A stretch of DNA of 64,000 bases from Apostichopus japonicus (GCF_037975245.1 NC_092574.1:25437213-25501212); one strand, 5' to 3'; counted from the stretch's first letter, positions 24,721 to 36,391 are shown. Translations and numbers: made by a program. Notes: generated by a model not told the origin, from the sequence alone.

Positions 24721-25628
24721 CGATTCAAATTTAACACTTCATTTTTTTGAGTGTATGCTCTGGAATTTCCGACGCATAAGTGAATCTTAATCTTCCCGTA
24801 AATTCCGAATTCAGTGGAGATTACATTCAACGTAAACGCAATGCGTAAGTTGGTGTAATCATGCTGTAATCCCGTGGTGTGCATGGTTCGGAATTTCCGA
24901 CGTGTATATCCTAAACATGCCGTACTGTGCCTGTTTCAGGTGAACGAAAATAACTTAAACTTGACGTTTAAGGATTTCGTAATCAATACGTAAACGCTGA
25001 AATGAACGTATTTGGGTATTTGTAAGTTAATTGTAAATATACAGTAAATTTTTAACTGCACTCGTTTCAGCCAACGTAAATGTTGAAATTTATTCATGAG
25101 ATGCAGTCACAGGGTAATATCATTATCGGAAAGATTGACATGAGAATTGTGTCCAGTGTTTTATTTCATGGAACAATCAACGTTAACGTCATGCTTAAGT
25201 TTGGCGTAAGTTTGTTGTAAACGCGTTGAATCTATGCTCCGAGTTTCCGATGTGTAAGATAATCGTAATCCTGTCGTAAATTTCTTCGTGCGAGATTAAG
25301 GTCAACGTAAACGTGTAGAAGAAATAAGTTTTAATAAATACGAAAGTAATTATTAACTTCCGATATGTAAGTTGTCATAAACGTAACGGAAATCTGTTGT
25401 TCCGTGTTTACAATGTTTACGGATGCGTAAACACATCGTAAACGCGTTGTTCCAAAATGTACGGGTTTCCGATGTTTAAGGTGACCTTAAGCAAGACGTA
25501 ATCATCCAAGGACTGTGCTTACGATAACTTAAATGCGTGTCTTTTTCCCGTGCAAAGCATTACAGCTCTTTTGTTAATTGACATACCCCATGGCTATACA
25601 TGTTATGTATTTATAACTGCCTACATAC

Positions 25629-25841
25629 CTGGATTTGAATTGTCTGGCAATCACTTGGGACATAGATACGGAAGTTGACTTGTCCTCTGTTGTTGGTGGT
25701 TGATAACGTTGGTCTATTTTCTCCATTTTGTCTCTGCTCCCCAAACAGAACTTGTTCTTGTCCATCATTCATAATACCTGTAGCACTTACCTCTACATTT
25801 ACTCTAGAAGCTGCTTTGCCATTGGGATATGCTAAATCAAC
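25629..25841 (-). CDS. Exon 9: MG4 domain, C-terminal part
   Basis: Acceptor TTTCACTTTATAG|GTT, donor AATCCAG|GTATGT, 71 codons, phase 0 both sides. It encodes VDLAYPNGKAASRVNVEVSA (the YPxGxPA strand of MG4), a polar loop, then NNRGQVNFRIYVPSDCQTIQ. Following KKGLPYEIK from exon 8 this gives the normal MG4 order. A diverged copy of the last 30 bases of this exon and the start of the next intron sits at 9,467-9,571. A transposon terminus ends 76 bp downstream of the donor in the intron. Confidence 0.92.
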
Positions 25842-26499
25842 CTATAAAGTGAAATGGTCATTTTGTCACAGGGAATTGTTGACGTTATATTTCATATCAA
25901 TAATATAGCAACCCCTCCCAAAAATTGCAGTGCTTCTCATTAGCTAAGCTATGAAATCCTGGTACCCAATATGTAATTTAAATAGTGGCACAGTAAATGA
26001 TTGTCATTGCAATATTTGAATAATGTTACATGAAGTAACCAAAGTTATCATATGTTATTTACCTAAATTCAAAACTCAAGAATGTCACACCTTTCATGTA
26101 TAGAAAACAGTTAAAATACATATGCAGACCTATTACCACAGCTTGTTGTGAATATAAGTCACTACTCAAATACTTAATCATCAAGAAGCAACACTTCCTC
26201 CTTTCATATTAATTTTTGTTAACAAGTACATAACCAGAAAGCCAGCATACTTAGTGATTCATTGCCTTGTAAGTTTATACTACACATAGAATCACTTGAT
26301 TTTTATAGCAACAGAGCAATATGTGTCCTTAAGTCAAGTACCAACTTGATCATTCCAAAGGTGTTACCCATCTTAATGTTGACGACATTTACAGTCATAC
26401 GTGAGATTGGTAAACCCTTTCAGCCACTTAAAAAGGGAAGGCCAATTTTATGTCAGTAACTGACACAGAAAAGCCGTTCATCATAGAAATAATTGGGTT

Positions 26500-26712
26500 T
26501 TCACAGTAAAAGGTTTCCAGACCTTGGTTTTTTACCTTTTTGATACCCGCAACAATCCCAAACCAGTTATACCTCGGGGGAACCTATTAACTAAATATGA
26601 AATGTACGCCAGTTATCCTTACGAAGTTAAAATGTTTACAAGCACACACACACGCCATCACCATCGCATAGATTCCTTCTGCTTTCGGCAAGGAATCAAA
26701 CACAGATAAATG
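26500..26712. repeat. TGACCT-box family terminus, copy 2
   Basis: GTTAAAATGTTTACAAGC is followed by CACACACACACGCCATCACC and a terminal hairpin GATTCCTT-CTGCTTTCGGC-AAGGAATC. The same ending, more or less decayed, is at 5,230-5,292, 6,900-7,000, 49,690-49,800 and 53,410-53,525. Confidence 0.55.
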
Positions 26713-27225
26713 TCAAATTGAGTATGCTAATTTTAAGGGATACTTTAAACTCTTACTCCAAGCCCTGCACTATGAAGAGGCCCACAGATATCAAGCAAAT
26801 GTTATGGAGTATTGTTTCCCCCAATCAAAGATGGAGTCAAGCACAGGAAGTTAGAGATATTTTCCGCTCTGCATTTATCTTCATTAGCTTGAAGCTATGA
26901 ATTGTAATCTGCTGTTTGTCCAACTTGCTTTATACCTGGTACTGTAACATTAATTTAATCCACACTAAAGCATCCCATACAGTATAGGATCACAACCTTA
27001 ACTTAATCCTATTGTGTTATCCCATGTAAAGTATTCCTTTTGTTTCTCCTGGAATCAATCAAAACAACTTATCATATTGTTTTTAAAGTGGAGTAAGTAT
27101 ATCAATATTAAATAACATATTTAAGGCTTAAGATATTCCTGAATAAGTGCTAAAAATTTAGAAAGTGCACAAGAGTTAGTTAAATATATTTTCTGAACAA
27201 CTGTAAAAATTCTCAAAAGAGTTAC

Positions 27226-27459
27226 CTTGATTTCATATGGTAATCCTTTCTTAAACCAGCGGACAGTTCTATCCCACTTAAATTGATAAGGACTTTGAAC
27301 AAACTTGGTTGAAATATCTGATACATTTCCAGAGCGTCCAGATGCACTTTCCAATACTGAAACCTCCAAGTACAGTCTCCTCCCCTCACTCTCTGCAAAC
27401 CAGTTCTCTCCTAGATCCTCCATGTTGATGCGAAAATGACCCAAACCAGTTGCCAGCAT
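27226..27459 (-). CDS. Exon 8: end of MG3 and start of MG4
   Basis: Acceptor TTCACTTTCAG|ATG, donor GAAATCAAG|GTAACT, 78 codons in phase 0 on both sides. It contains the acidic MG3 loop (NMEDLGENW), the strand RLYLEVSVLESASGRSG, and then the MG4 entry STKFVQSPYQFKWDRTVRW with FKKGLPYEIK. F-K-x-G-x-P-Y-x-I-K is one of the best conserved MG4 motifs of the family. The next exon continues with V-D-L-A-Y-P-N-G. Confidence 0.93.
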
Positions 27460-27764
27460 CTGAAAGTGAATGGTGAAAAATTGTGAAACCTACATCTTTC
27501 TATAGGATATTGAGTTATGGAAATAGAGAGAAATTATGGTCAAAATATGGTTAATACTATTCTGTTATACAATATTTCCTATTTGCTAATGCTTTGAAGA
27601 CTCGCCCCAAACCGCTTGCCGCGCTCTGCAAAAGTTAACTTTCCGTTGCTTGCAAATGACGTTTTCTTGTTGCTACAAAATGCAAACAGTAATGAAACGT
27701 GATACCTTATTATCTGTTATCTAGACCTGAGATGTCTACGCTAGCTGCTATGTACACTGTGTTG

Positions 27765-27940
27765 TCGGGATTGACCGTATGTATTGACTGTACACTAGTG
27801 TCTAATTACTGACGGTAGCAAGCTGTGTGTGTATTTTCTGGGATCAATGGTGGTGTTTAACACTTCGGTTACACCTCATTTGAAACTAGGTCAGATTACC
27901 GGCAATAGATGTTTCTTTGTGTGCGAGTCTTCACACCCTT
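27765..27940 (+). repeat. Dispersed repeat with conserved reading frame, copy B
   Basis: Inverted relative to copy A at 4,400-4,590. Shared phrases include ACTAGTGTCTAATTACxGA, GGTAGCAAGCTGTG and TATTTTCTGGGAT. The frame starting MYFLGSMVVFNTSVTPHLKL is kept open in both. Confidence 0.55.
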
Positions 27941-28154
27941 TAACTATTTACTACTTAAGTTCTTGGTTACTAGCTCAGTCATTGAGTACACTAATACACC
28001 CTCTACTACTGCTGATCTGATTTATCAACTAAAATGATCAGATCAACGACCGCACAGAGTGATGACTAAATGTAAATGAATTTTAGCAAAAATTTTACTT
28101 GATACTTATTTAACGATTTTCAGGCAAAAACTTTAAAAAAATTCCCATAAATAC

Positions 28155-28254
28155 CTGGCCAGATTTCTTCAATTTGATGTCTATTTCTCCATCAAAACCT
28201 AGAACCCCAACTTTGGCATAAAACACACCACGCACTGGTTTATCAAACACATAC
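28155..28254 (-). CDS. Exon 7: MG3, central part
   Basis: Acceptor TGCTCTCAG|G, donor GGCCAG|GTATTT. It encodes YVFDKPVRGVFYAKVGVLG followed by FDGEIDIKLKKSGQ. Y-x-[FY]-x-KPVxGxxxxxxG is the conserved MG3 strand pair seen in C3 and C5 (for example the Y-x-x-GKPVxG pattern). The first base completes Arg from exon 6; the exon ends in phase 0. Confidence 0.9.
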
Positions 28255-28892
28255 CTGAGAGCAGAAGGAATGGTAAAATGTACATCAAAGCATAACATTT
28301 TCTTCTGAAAAAAATAAATTGATGTATAGATGGAACTGTGATTAAACCAGGACCTGAATATAAAAATGACGTGAGGGTGTCTGAGGAAAGTTGGTATAAA
28401 TTTTACTCAACAGTGCAACTTTAAAATACAATCAGGTAGCAGGGAGGAGGATGGGGAATTAAAATGCATATAAGACTAACCTAAAGTGTTTACTTGCCTA
28501 TTGTACCTATTCTGCATGACTGCCCGAGTCTTTGACAAAGGAGTTACTTTACTTTTCAGTTCTGTACGTATATCAATTGCAAGTTTTAAGCGTGTGTTTC
28601 ACATCAAACAAATGTTGGAAACGTAGAGATGCTGTGCAAATAAAGTACGAAGTTTGTATTGATATCGCAATTTGACTATTTTAGATCATTTTGCAAGGCA
28701 ATACCAGGTAAAATTCCTTGCATAGTGTCTGATTGGGGGAACTACAATTGCAGATTGCCCAATATGTTACCTTCTAATCCATCAATTCTGAATGGTTGAT
28801 GTTGACTTTAGTACTTAATGTCTCAAACAGGCTTTGCAAACTAACAAATAAATTGTTTGGCAAATAATTAGGCAGAACTGAATTTTTGTTAC

Positions 28893-28977
28893 CTAGCACT
28901 GACAGTAATATCAACAGCCACCTGACCATCCAGAATGTAACCTGGTGTTGTCAACTTCACTTCAAATGTTGGGAGCA
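28893..28977 (-). CDS. Exon 6: start of MG3
   Basis: Acceptor TCATTTTAG|TG, donor GCTAG|GTAACA. After completing the Val codon it encodes LPTFEVKLTTPGYILDG and QVAVDITVSA, ending with two bases of an Arg codon. The (V)LPxFxV start and the D-V-x-V-x-A strand are typical of MG3. It is separated from exon 5 by a 9.8-kb intron loaded with LINEs and other elements, and from exon 7 by only about 0.64 kb. Confidence 0.9.
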
Positions 28978-30060
28978 CTAAAATGATATAAGACAAGTAA
29001 CTGTTACAACAATGGTAATATATATATTGACTCAACATAAACAACTGAGAGATATAAATGTGTGCTACATGAATATACTACAAAAAATCCCCTCCCTACT
29101 AAATTCACTGCTCTTTAAAAGAAATCAAATGTTCTTATTGTCTACATATCAGTTAGTCACAATATTTGATGTTAAAAATGTTTTTTTTTTTGTTGGGCAT
29201 AATTAGTAATTCTCCTACGCCCAGTGGTTGGGCTACAGAAAATTAACGATCGAATCAAATCAATAATCACTCACTCAACCTCCACAAAGTGAAGCAGAAA
29301 ACAAATACATTTAGTGGTTCCGATGCCCAATATCGTGTTATACTTAGCCGCCACATACACACATACATTCACCAACCTGACTGGACAGGTTCCTTTGCCT
29401 CCAGCATGGAACCAAAATTTGATTCTGAAACTGGTTCACACATTACATACCTTAAACTAAACTGGTGTCCTGTTAAAGTAATAGACGCACAATTTTTACT
29501 GTTAATCAATGTTTTACATACTATATGACGCATGCACTGGGATATGTAGCTATATAATAACAAACTATTAACATGTACATAGAAATCCAGAATTGTGAGA
29601 TTCTATGACTTTGAAAGACACACAAAACCTGCTTTATACAACTTATGGAAAAAAGTTAAGTGGAATCTGCTGTTCTACATACATCAATTTTCATGAAAAT
29701 TGCCCATGTCATATTTTACAACTCCATGAATACACATGATAATTTTGATTGATAAAGAAAGTAATTCATGCTGTTTTCAAAAAAAATACATACTTTTAGC
29801 AGAAGTTGACATTAACATGGTTTCCATGTTACATGGGTGCTTTTAGCTTGTTCATTTCATTGTATATTTTTAGACTCTTTATGCTCTGGATATGTCCAGA
29901 ATTGCGACATATTGCATGTTGGCTGTCTATCACTGTCATTTTCAGTCAGATTTTTCTTTTTGGTGGCACTCGTCATCCAACTGACACGTATTTTTTCAGT
30001 GCTCTCGTATTTCAACTTTTAATACCTAATTCCTTTTGTGAATTTTACTAACGGAGTGGT
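28978..30060. other. Intron 5 sequence upstream of LINE cluster
   Basis: AT-rich. At 29,300-29,340 a stretch TTTAGTGGTTCCGATGCC matches 38,995-39,015 (GGTGGTTCCGATGCC), which may be the A-box region of another short interspersed element. No exon was seen. Confidence 0.4.
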
Positions 30061-31615
30061 TTTTACTTTTGTTCCTGGTGGACATTTACCTCAGTGGAGG
30101 CCTAAGCTACAGCCTACCTATTGAACCTCGTGAGTACATTAATGACACAGTGTATAACCATACTCGTACGTACGCGATGGCTAATCGTAAAATTCAGTAT
30201 AGCTCAGAGGCCTTACATACGATCCGGGATAATTTGGGTTCACCGAGACTGCCGTTACAGTTGATGAGCAATTTGAATGACCTGGCTATTGCTCCCAGGC
30301 GAAGGGGTGCCCGAGCAGGAAAACAGAACAATGCACGGCATACGGAGACTTTCAACTTAAGTTATCCGTAGGGATTATCCTCCAATGTAAACGGTCTCCA
30401 GGGGAAATTCGCAGAACTAGAACAAACCATTACTTAAATGAGTGAATTAAAATTGTGTTTTATCACTCTTCAGGAGACGAAACTTCAGAATGTTAATAAG
30501 ATCAATTGTGGATGAGTGTTTGCTGTTGGATACAGTTCTACGCCAACATGTGGACACTGTCGGTAATTTTGTCAGGGTTTGTTTATGGACTTTAGCTCCG
30601 CATTTAACACACTTAGCAATTCGAACTTGCTTCGTACTTTAGATGCTCATGTAAACCAGAACATCATATCACTGCTGTATCACATTTTGTTCAACAGAAC
30701 TCAATATGTATACTGTGATGGTGTCAGCAGTGAAGATATTGTCACTAATACTGGTGTCCCACAAGGGTGTTGTTGATCCATATTGCTGTTTGCCGTTTGT
30801 ACTGATTCCTTGTCCACACTGAAAATGTTTACATTATAAAATATGCAGATGATACAGCTATTGTTAGCTTGTGTAATGATAAATATCCACAGAGCATTGT
30901 CAATTACCACACAGCTATTGGGGAGACTGTAGCATGGTTTGAAACCAATTACCTTTTTATTAACAGCTCCAAAACAAGTAATTAATTGTCGATTTCCGTT
31001 CAGTTCAGATGCATGATCCAGTTATAATTAATGATAGTGAGGTTGAGGTTGTGTCAGATTTTAAATATTTAGGACTCATATTTAATCATACTCTCACTTG
31101 GGACTCTCATATGCTCAACACTTGCGAAAGTAAGGCAGCGGCTATATTGTATTTATAGGTTGGGAGGATTTGGTCTAGAATATGAGAAACAGCTTTGGCT
31201 CTTCCGTTCCATGGTGCTTTCACTCATGGTCTATTGTGCTCCTGTGTGGCTCTATTCCTGTTTCAAGACTCAACTCAATTTGATTAACAGACATTTCAGA
31301 AAGTATTATTCTATAGATGATCAGTACATTGAAGAAGTTGTACTTCATTATGTAAGAGGGATTTTGACTGATCCTGACCATCCTCTCCATAAGTATTACA
31401 CCTAATACACCACTCCACGTAGGTTGTATACCCTACCTCGTGTGCGTACTGAACGCTTTAGACATTCTTTTTTACCGAGGAGTATAAAGCTTTTGAACTG
31501 TCATATAACTAGATGATATTTTTATCATATTTTTGTATATATATTTTGCATATTTTTAAGCTGCGGAATCCATTTTATTATATCTTCATTTTATGATTGA
31601 CATCAATAAATTTTT
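30061..31615 (+). mobile_element. CR1-like LINE, frameshifted, 3' complete
   Basis: Starts with an ORF2 N-terminal segment (YSSEALHTIRDN, LAIAPRRRGARAG), jumps to RT with LFMDFSSAFNTL, TNTGVPQGC, and in another frame KYADDTAIVSL and FETNYLFINSSKTK. The C-terminal part (RSMVLSLMVYCAPVW, HFRKYYSID) is open again. It closes with RTERFRHSFLPRSIKLLN, a usual ending for this LINE group, and a 3' tail CAATAAATTTTTACTTACTT. The endonuclease region is missing and several frameshifts and stops make it dead. Confidence 0.8.
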
Positions 31616-34290
31616 ACTTACTTAATAAATGGATCAATGAAACGCCCCAACATATTGTACCGGACGAAGCTGTACAAATGAACAATTACTACATGTACCG
31701 TCATGATCGGGAATTCAGGGCGAACGGAGGCGGACTAATTACGTATATTTCCAAGGAATGGGCTATCGGTATTCCCAAGGTTTGTCTCACTATCTCTGAT
31801 ACGATTCCTTCCTAGTGATATATTGAATATCACTATTGTTAACGTTTATATCAGGCCATCAGCGGATTTCTCTCTGGCCGATGTGAAATTGAAGAGAGCA
31901 GTGACAGATATCATGAAGGAGAACCCGCGTTCCAGCATAATTTTATTGGGAGATCTAAATCTTTCCTTGAGACAATGATGGGCTTTTAAAACCTTGTGGA
32001 CTTTGTTACCTTCCCGCGATCTGGTTCCATAATGGACGCTGTATATATGTCAACTATCATGACTACATGGCAACAAGACGCCATCCCATTGGAACGTCGG
32101 ACCACTACTCAATTTGTATCATGCCTAAATATACGGAGAAGCACAGATAGACCAAGCAGAGGCCCAGGAGAAGGGAAAGGGACATTGTAGACAATAATTT
32201 ATGTATTCTTCGTGAGACCATACCCTCTACGGACTGTAATTTCTTCACGGAAACCTGCCCTACACTCAACGAACTGACCGAAGTGGTCTCATGTTATATT
32301 CAATTTGTATCGGACATTTGCGTTCCAACTAGAACTATACCAACTGCGGAAATGATGAAGCGATTACCGGCCGACGATTATATTAGACCAAACGAAGAAC
32401 GAAAAAAGAAGGCAATTGAGGTGGAAACAACGCATAACGAAATAGGTTGCAGCGGACTATAACTAGATACATCTATAGGAAGAGGAGTGAAAACTTCGAG
32501 AGGATAGCTACGACTTCCACGTCATTATGGAACTTTCTGAAATCAGTGCGGAATCCGAACAAAAATGATAGCAAGGTCACCATATCGAGGGAGCTTGGAT
32601 CTGAGCTAGACACCCACTTCGGCCGATTCAACAGTGCGGTTATAAAGAACATTAATCTGAACTTAACGCACCGCTCTGTCAATGACACTCCTGGAGTAGA
32701 ACGAGATCAGGTTAAAAGACAGTTTGGACTAGTCAAGCGAGGTGTCGCATCATGTATTGATAGCATTCCCTGGTGGGTTTTTAAATGTTGGAGAAATGAA
32801 ATTGCTGACATTTTCACAGTCATTTTCAATCAAAGTATCAAACAGAGTATTATTCCTTCTGACTGGGAACATGCCAAAAACTACTCCTGTGCCAAAAATT
32901 GGCAGCGCTGCTTCAAGTAAATGATTATCGCCGAATTGATATATATATCAAGCATAGGGTTCAATTGTATGCAAACGTTATTACTCTCATAAGTCACACA
33001 ATCCATTGATGAGCATGGTGAAATTGGTGATCCAAATCAGTTTGCGTACAGAAAAGGTATCTCGTGCACTGATGCAATCCTCACCCTTGTCCATGGCATA
33101 GTGTCTGGGCTAAACTGTAAACAGACAACAATATCTAAAGTCCTATTTCTGGACTTTTCAAGGGCAATCAATACAGTCCTGCCCAATCGTCTACTAAATG
33201 ACCTGTATAACTTCATCGATGAGCCATGGCTCACTCATTGGCTCAGGGAATTCATGCAGGGATGGCCAAGACAAGTTAAACCAGACAAAGGCTATACAAC
33301 AACTTCTGAAATCAGAGTAGGAGGCCTTCTATTAGCCCTATTGTTTACTATTTATACAGATTGCATTCTCTCTAATTCTAATTGCTCAGTAATTAAATAT
33401 TCTGATTACACTGCTTTATCGTGCATTATCACCAAAGGCTCCCATCAGCGAAATCAGCATGAGTATCAGGATTTTATCACTAGTGTATAGTTAGCACTTG
33501 CGACCAGAAGAACCTACTTTTCAACGAAAAGAAGTGTAAGGAAATGGTATTCGAAAACATCGATGTTAAGCACAAGGGATTAATCAAGAAGAGAGATGAG
33601 AAGACAACTATTCACGATACATCCGTTGAACGTACTTCCAGTACAATGTATCTAGGAGTCTGCATCGACAACAAGCTGACGTTTTCAAATCATATTTCGA
33701 AGGTATTAGCCAAGGTTTATCACATTGTCGCCACACTCATGTATATTGCTCCTCACTTTCCTGTCCACACACGGGAGAGTGTGTTTGAGGCCTCTATCTT
33801 GCCAAATATCATATATGCTGTCCCGGTCTGGTGTCACTTTGACCAAATGAAAGATAAGAAAAGATTATGAAGTTTCCTGAGATACTGTGAGTGAATCTTT
33901 GGATTAAATCATAACCCACTTAAATATAAATTTAATGCGGCTGCTAGGAAGGAATTTTAGAGGTTACTAAATAATATTCATAGAAATGAAGGGCACCCAC
34001 TCCTTTGTGCAATAAACTCTTTGTGCAATAGGACAAACTACAATTTGAGGAATGCTGCAATAACTCCCAAATTCAGGATTGAACCTTATAGGATTTTTTT
34101 TATTTTTTTTTATAGGTTGTCCATATTCATACAGCATGGTGCTCTTGAACCATTGTTTTGATTTTTCAGTGTTATGTCTAGCATTTACTCTCTTTTTATT
34201 TTTTTATATCTTAATCATAACTTTTATTTATTTTCCTATTTATAAACTTCCAATGATTTATGCTGCTAGTAAAGAATTGAATTGAATTAG
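31616..34290 (+). mobile_element. CR1-like LINE with endonuclease and RT remnants
   Basis: Endonuclease pieces: FRANGGGLITYISKEWA, VNVYIRPSADFSLADVKLK, LLGDLNLSL and, one frame over, IGTSDHYSICIMPK. RT pieces: CIDSIPWWVFKCWRNEI, KVLFLDFSRAINTVLPNRLL, LLFTIYTDCI and KYSDYTALSCI. The expected YADD is YSDY, so the catalytic pair is lost. The C-terminal AVPVWCHFDQMKDKK and SLCNRTNYNLRN match the minus-strand copy at 7.4-8.8 kb. The tail is AAAGAATTGAATTGAATTAG. It begins directly where the previous LINE ends. Confidence 0.82.
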
Positions 34291-34824
34291 TAATGTAATT
34301 TCCAAGTAATTATTTTCAAAAATATTTGCAGTGAAATTTTAAACCACATAGCCATATATCTAGCTAATGGAACATGTTGAAACTTGTTTTGAAGCCTAAG
34401 GTCAATTCATAGCCCAGAAAGTGATGTTGAAACAGGAAGCTAACAATGACTGAGCAAGGTGAAAGGAAACGATATGATTAAGTATATCAGGTATCTGGAT
34501 ATCCTATACACTAAGCTGAACGCCATTCACCCATTTACAGCTCCCTGCTCAGTTGGAATTGCACTATGGCACACTGGTAATTCCCGTAGGAAAGTTTAAA
34601 CAAGGACTGGCACTGATGTCAAAATAGCCTTGGGAAAGTAGCGTCTTCGAAAGTAGTATTAAGTAATGTTTATTTTGTGCTAGACCTTTGTCCATGATAA
34701 AACTTCAGGTCTTGGCATGTCTAGCAGGTTTTGAACTTTGTCCTTAAACCAAAATAAAAGCTTTTTATACTCAATGTGTGGCATCATAACACTGGATTTG
34801 AATCTATCCCAGCTTCCCTCTTAA

Positions 34825-35440
34825 AGCAGCATTTTGCACCCTTTTCTATGTTTTTTTTTCAACCTCACTGATTCTACGATGACATAACGACATACATAAC
34901 TAGCTTATCTATTCAAATCTTACTTCAAATGGTGGCATACAAGTCGAAAAATTTACAACTTTCAACTTTTTTTCCGAAGATATTTTCCGATGGGAACCAA
35001 ATAAACCTCCCCCATAATATGAATATTTAATAGCTACGAAAGTCATTGACCCATACGTAATACAACATCATTTGTGTAGATTGTCTATGGCAGTTGTACC
35101 AGGGAGCTGCTAGAGTACCAGCTCGCTGGTTGTAACAAGTTACCAACTCGACATTTTGAATCTATTTTCAGCAACGGCTCATTATAATCCTGCATCTCTG
35201 ATTGGTTGAATTCAAACTAGTGGGTTGGGGAACTGTATGCTTTAAATATTAAATGTGGCATTTGTCGGAGGATACTTTTCTCATTATCTACAAATGTACT
35301 TAATTACTCGCCAATTTTCGCTTTTTGCAGGGAAAGATCTTGGCTTATATCTTAGTTTGCTGTTTTGTGATTGATATATGTAAAAAACGTGATGGACTTG
35401 TCGAAAATTCGAAAACGGCGACAAAACACAAAATGCTGCT
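34825..35440. mobile_element. TTAA-flanked MITE (616 bp)
   Basis: Perfect inverted ends AGCAGCATTTTG / CAAAATGCTGCT directly inside TTAA on both sides (34,821-34,824 and 35,441-35,444). TTAA target duplications are characteristic of piggyBac and Kolobok transposons. No coding capacity. An internal inverted piece reads CAGGGAGCTGCTAGAG...CAGCTCGCTGG (about 35,100-35,135), similar to palindromes at 20,311 and 54,333. Confidence 0.75.
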
Positions 35441-35945
35441 TTAAGATATTGATATGGTTTTCAGAATGTGATATCTGCTAAGCTCAAATGACTTTGCAAT
35501 TCACTTAAGACAACAAAATTTTTGCACATCCATTACACATTTGGGATCCATCTCTTTCAATTTTTGTGATATTCTGTTAACGAGTTATTCAGATACAGTC
35601 CATTATAAAATTCCAATGACCCAGTATTATTGCTAGGATTTTACAACTTACCCTCCCAGGGACACAACATCTTAACTATACCACCAGCGATATTGTAGCT
35701 CGATTGACTTTTGCAAAGTGACCTGTGCCATTGGGTACACGTTGTCAGTCCGACACGTTTTCAATCCGAAATAAAATACACGTTTTTAGTCCGAAACAAA
35801 CGAGTTTTCAGTACGACACGTTTTCAGTCCGAAAATAAAATACACGTTTTCAGTCCGAAAATAAAATACACGTTCTCAGTCCGAAAATAAAATACACGTT
35901 CCCAGTCGGAGCTAAAATATAAACTGTTCATTTATATATAGGCCT

Positions 35946-36002
<57 letters not shown>
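35946..36002. repeat. (TA)n microsatellite
   Basis: TA run in the left arm of the foldback element. Confidence 0.9.
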
Positions 36003-36003
<1 letters not shown>

Positions 36004-36192
36004 TTTACGGTGGCGGACCGTAAAGTCTGTTCAAAGTATCTCTTTCGAGATCCGGCTTTAGGAATCACAAATGATTTTCGAGTTGGTTAGCATCATGTTT
36101 GATCTCTAGAGTAAGGCAAAATATGTCACCAAAAACAGAACTAGTATTGTTCGATACAGGTGACAAACGCCTACAGTGGAATTACGATCTTC

Positions 36193-36345
36193 CTTACCGG
36201 TTTCGAACCTCTGGACATACAATCAGCGTCCATAGCCTAGTGGTTAGGGTGTCCGCGTACAGAGCGGGAGGCCCGTGGTTCGAATCCCGGTGGAGGCTGA
36301 AAGTTTTTTCACTGTTCTTGATTTTCCAACTCATTACGATTTTCA
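36193..36345 (+). mobile_element. tRNA-Cys-like SINE, family 2, copy B
   Basis: Nearly identical to the copy at 15,590-15,745 but on the plus strand: TTACCGGTTTCGAACCTCTG, then the tRNA-like core (36,228-36,299) with TAGCCTAGTGGTTAGGG and GGTTCGAATCC, then CACTGTTCTTGATTTTCC. As in copy A, a TA array follows downstream (36,392-36,441). Confidence 0.75.
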
Positions 36346-36389
36346 TTTATATATATTCATTTGCCTTTGTCGTTTACCTCCATTGCATT

Positions 36390-36391
<2 letters not shown>

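Larger units (their letters stand above)
21651..24754. mobile_element. Nested 3.1-kb inverted-terminal element
   Basis: Left end ACACGCAAAAAAATGGAGTG and right end, reverse complemented, ACACTCAAAAAAATGAAGTG, followed on both sides by GTGTT-rich sequence. It interrupts the ACGTAAAC-rich element, whose sequence resumes at 24,755; TATG is a possible target duplication (TGGTATG before, TATGCTC after). Cargo includes a frameshifted gene copy (23,036-23,330), a 164-bp tandem repeat and a 65-bp GTGTT tandem repeat. No transposase was recognised. Confidence 0.7.
21460..25552. mobile_element. ACGTAAAC-rich DNA element, right part with terminus
   Basis: The flanks 21,460-21,650 and 24,755-25,552 carry phrases such as GGAATTTCCGACG, ACGTAAACG and GTAATCATGCTGTA, and are split by the nested 3.1-kb element. 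The right end (GTGTCTTTTTCCCGTG at 25,552) is the inverse of the left terminus at 9,580. It ends at the first base of the duplicated block that contains the exon 9 donor. No matching left terminus was seen near 21.4 kb, so the partner is either the one at 9,580 or was lost. Confidence 0.55.

Noticed and set aside
9580-25552. A single intact 16-kb transposon
   Set aside because: Termini are inverted and the flanks duplicated, but no transposase was found, inner sequence is not colinear, and the flanking duplication is too long and diverged for a normal target duplication. Recorded as a finding, not as one element.
36228-36299. Functional tRNA-Cys gene
   Set aside because: Acceptor and T stems do not pair properly, and the element is embedded in a longer repeat shared with 15.6 kb; treated as a SINE.
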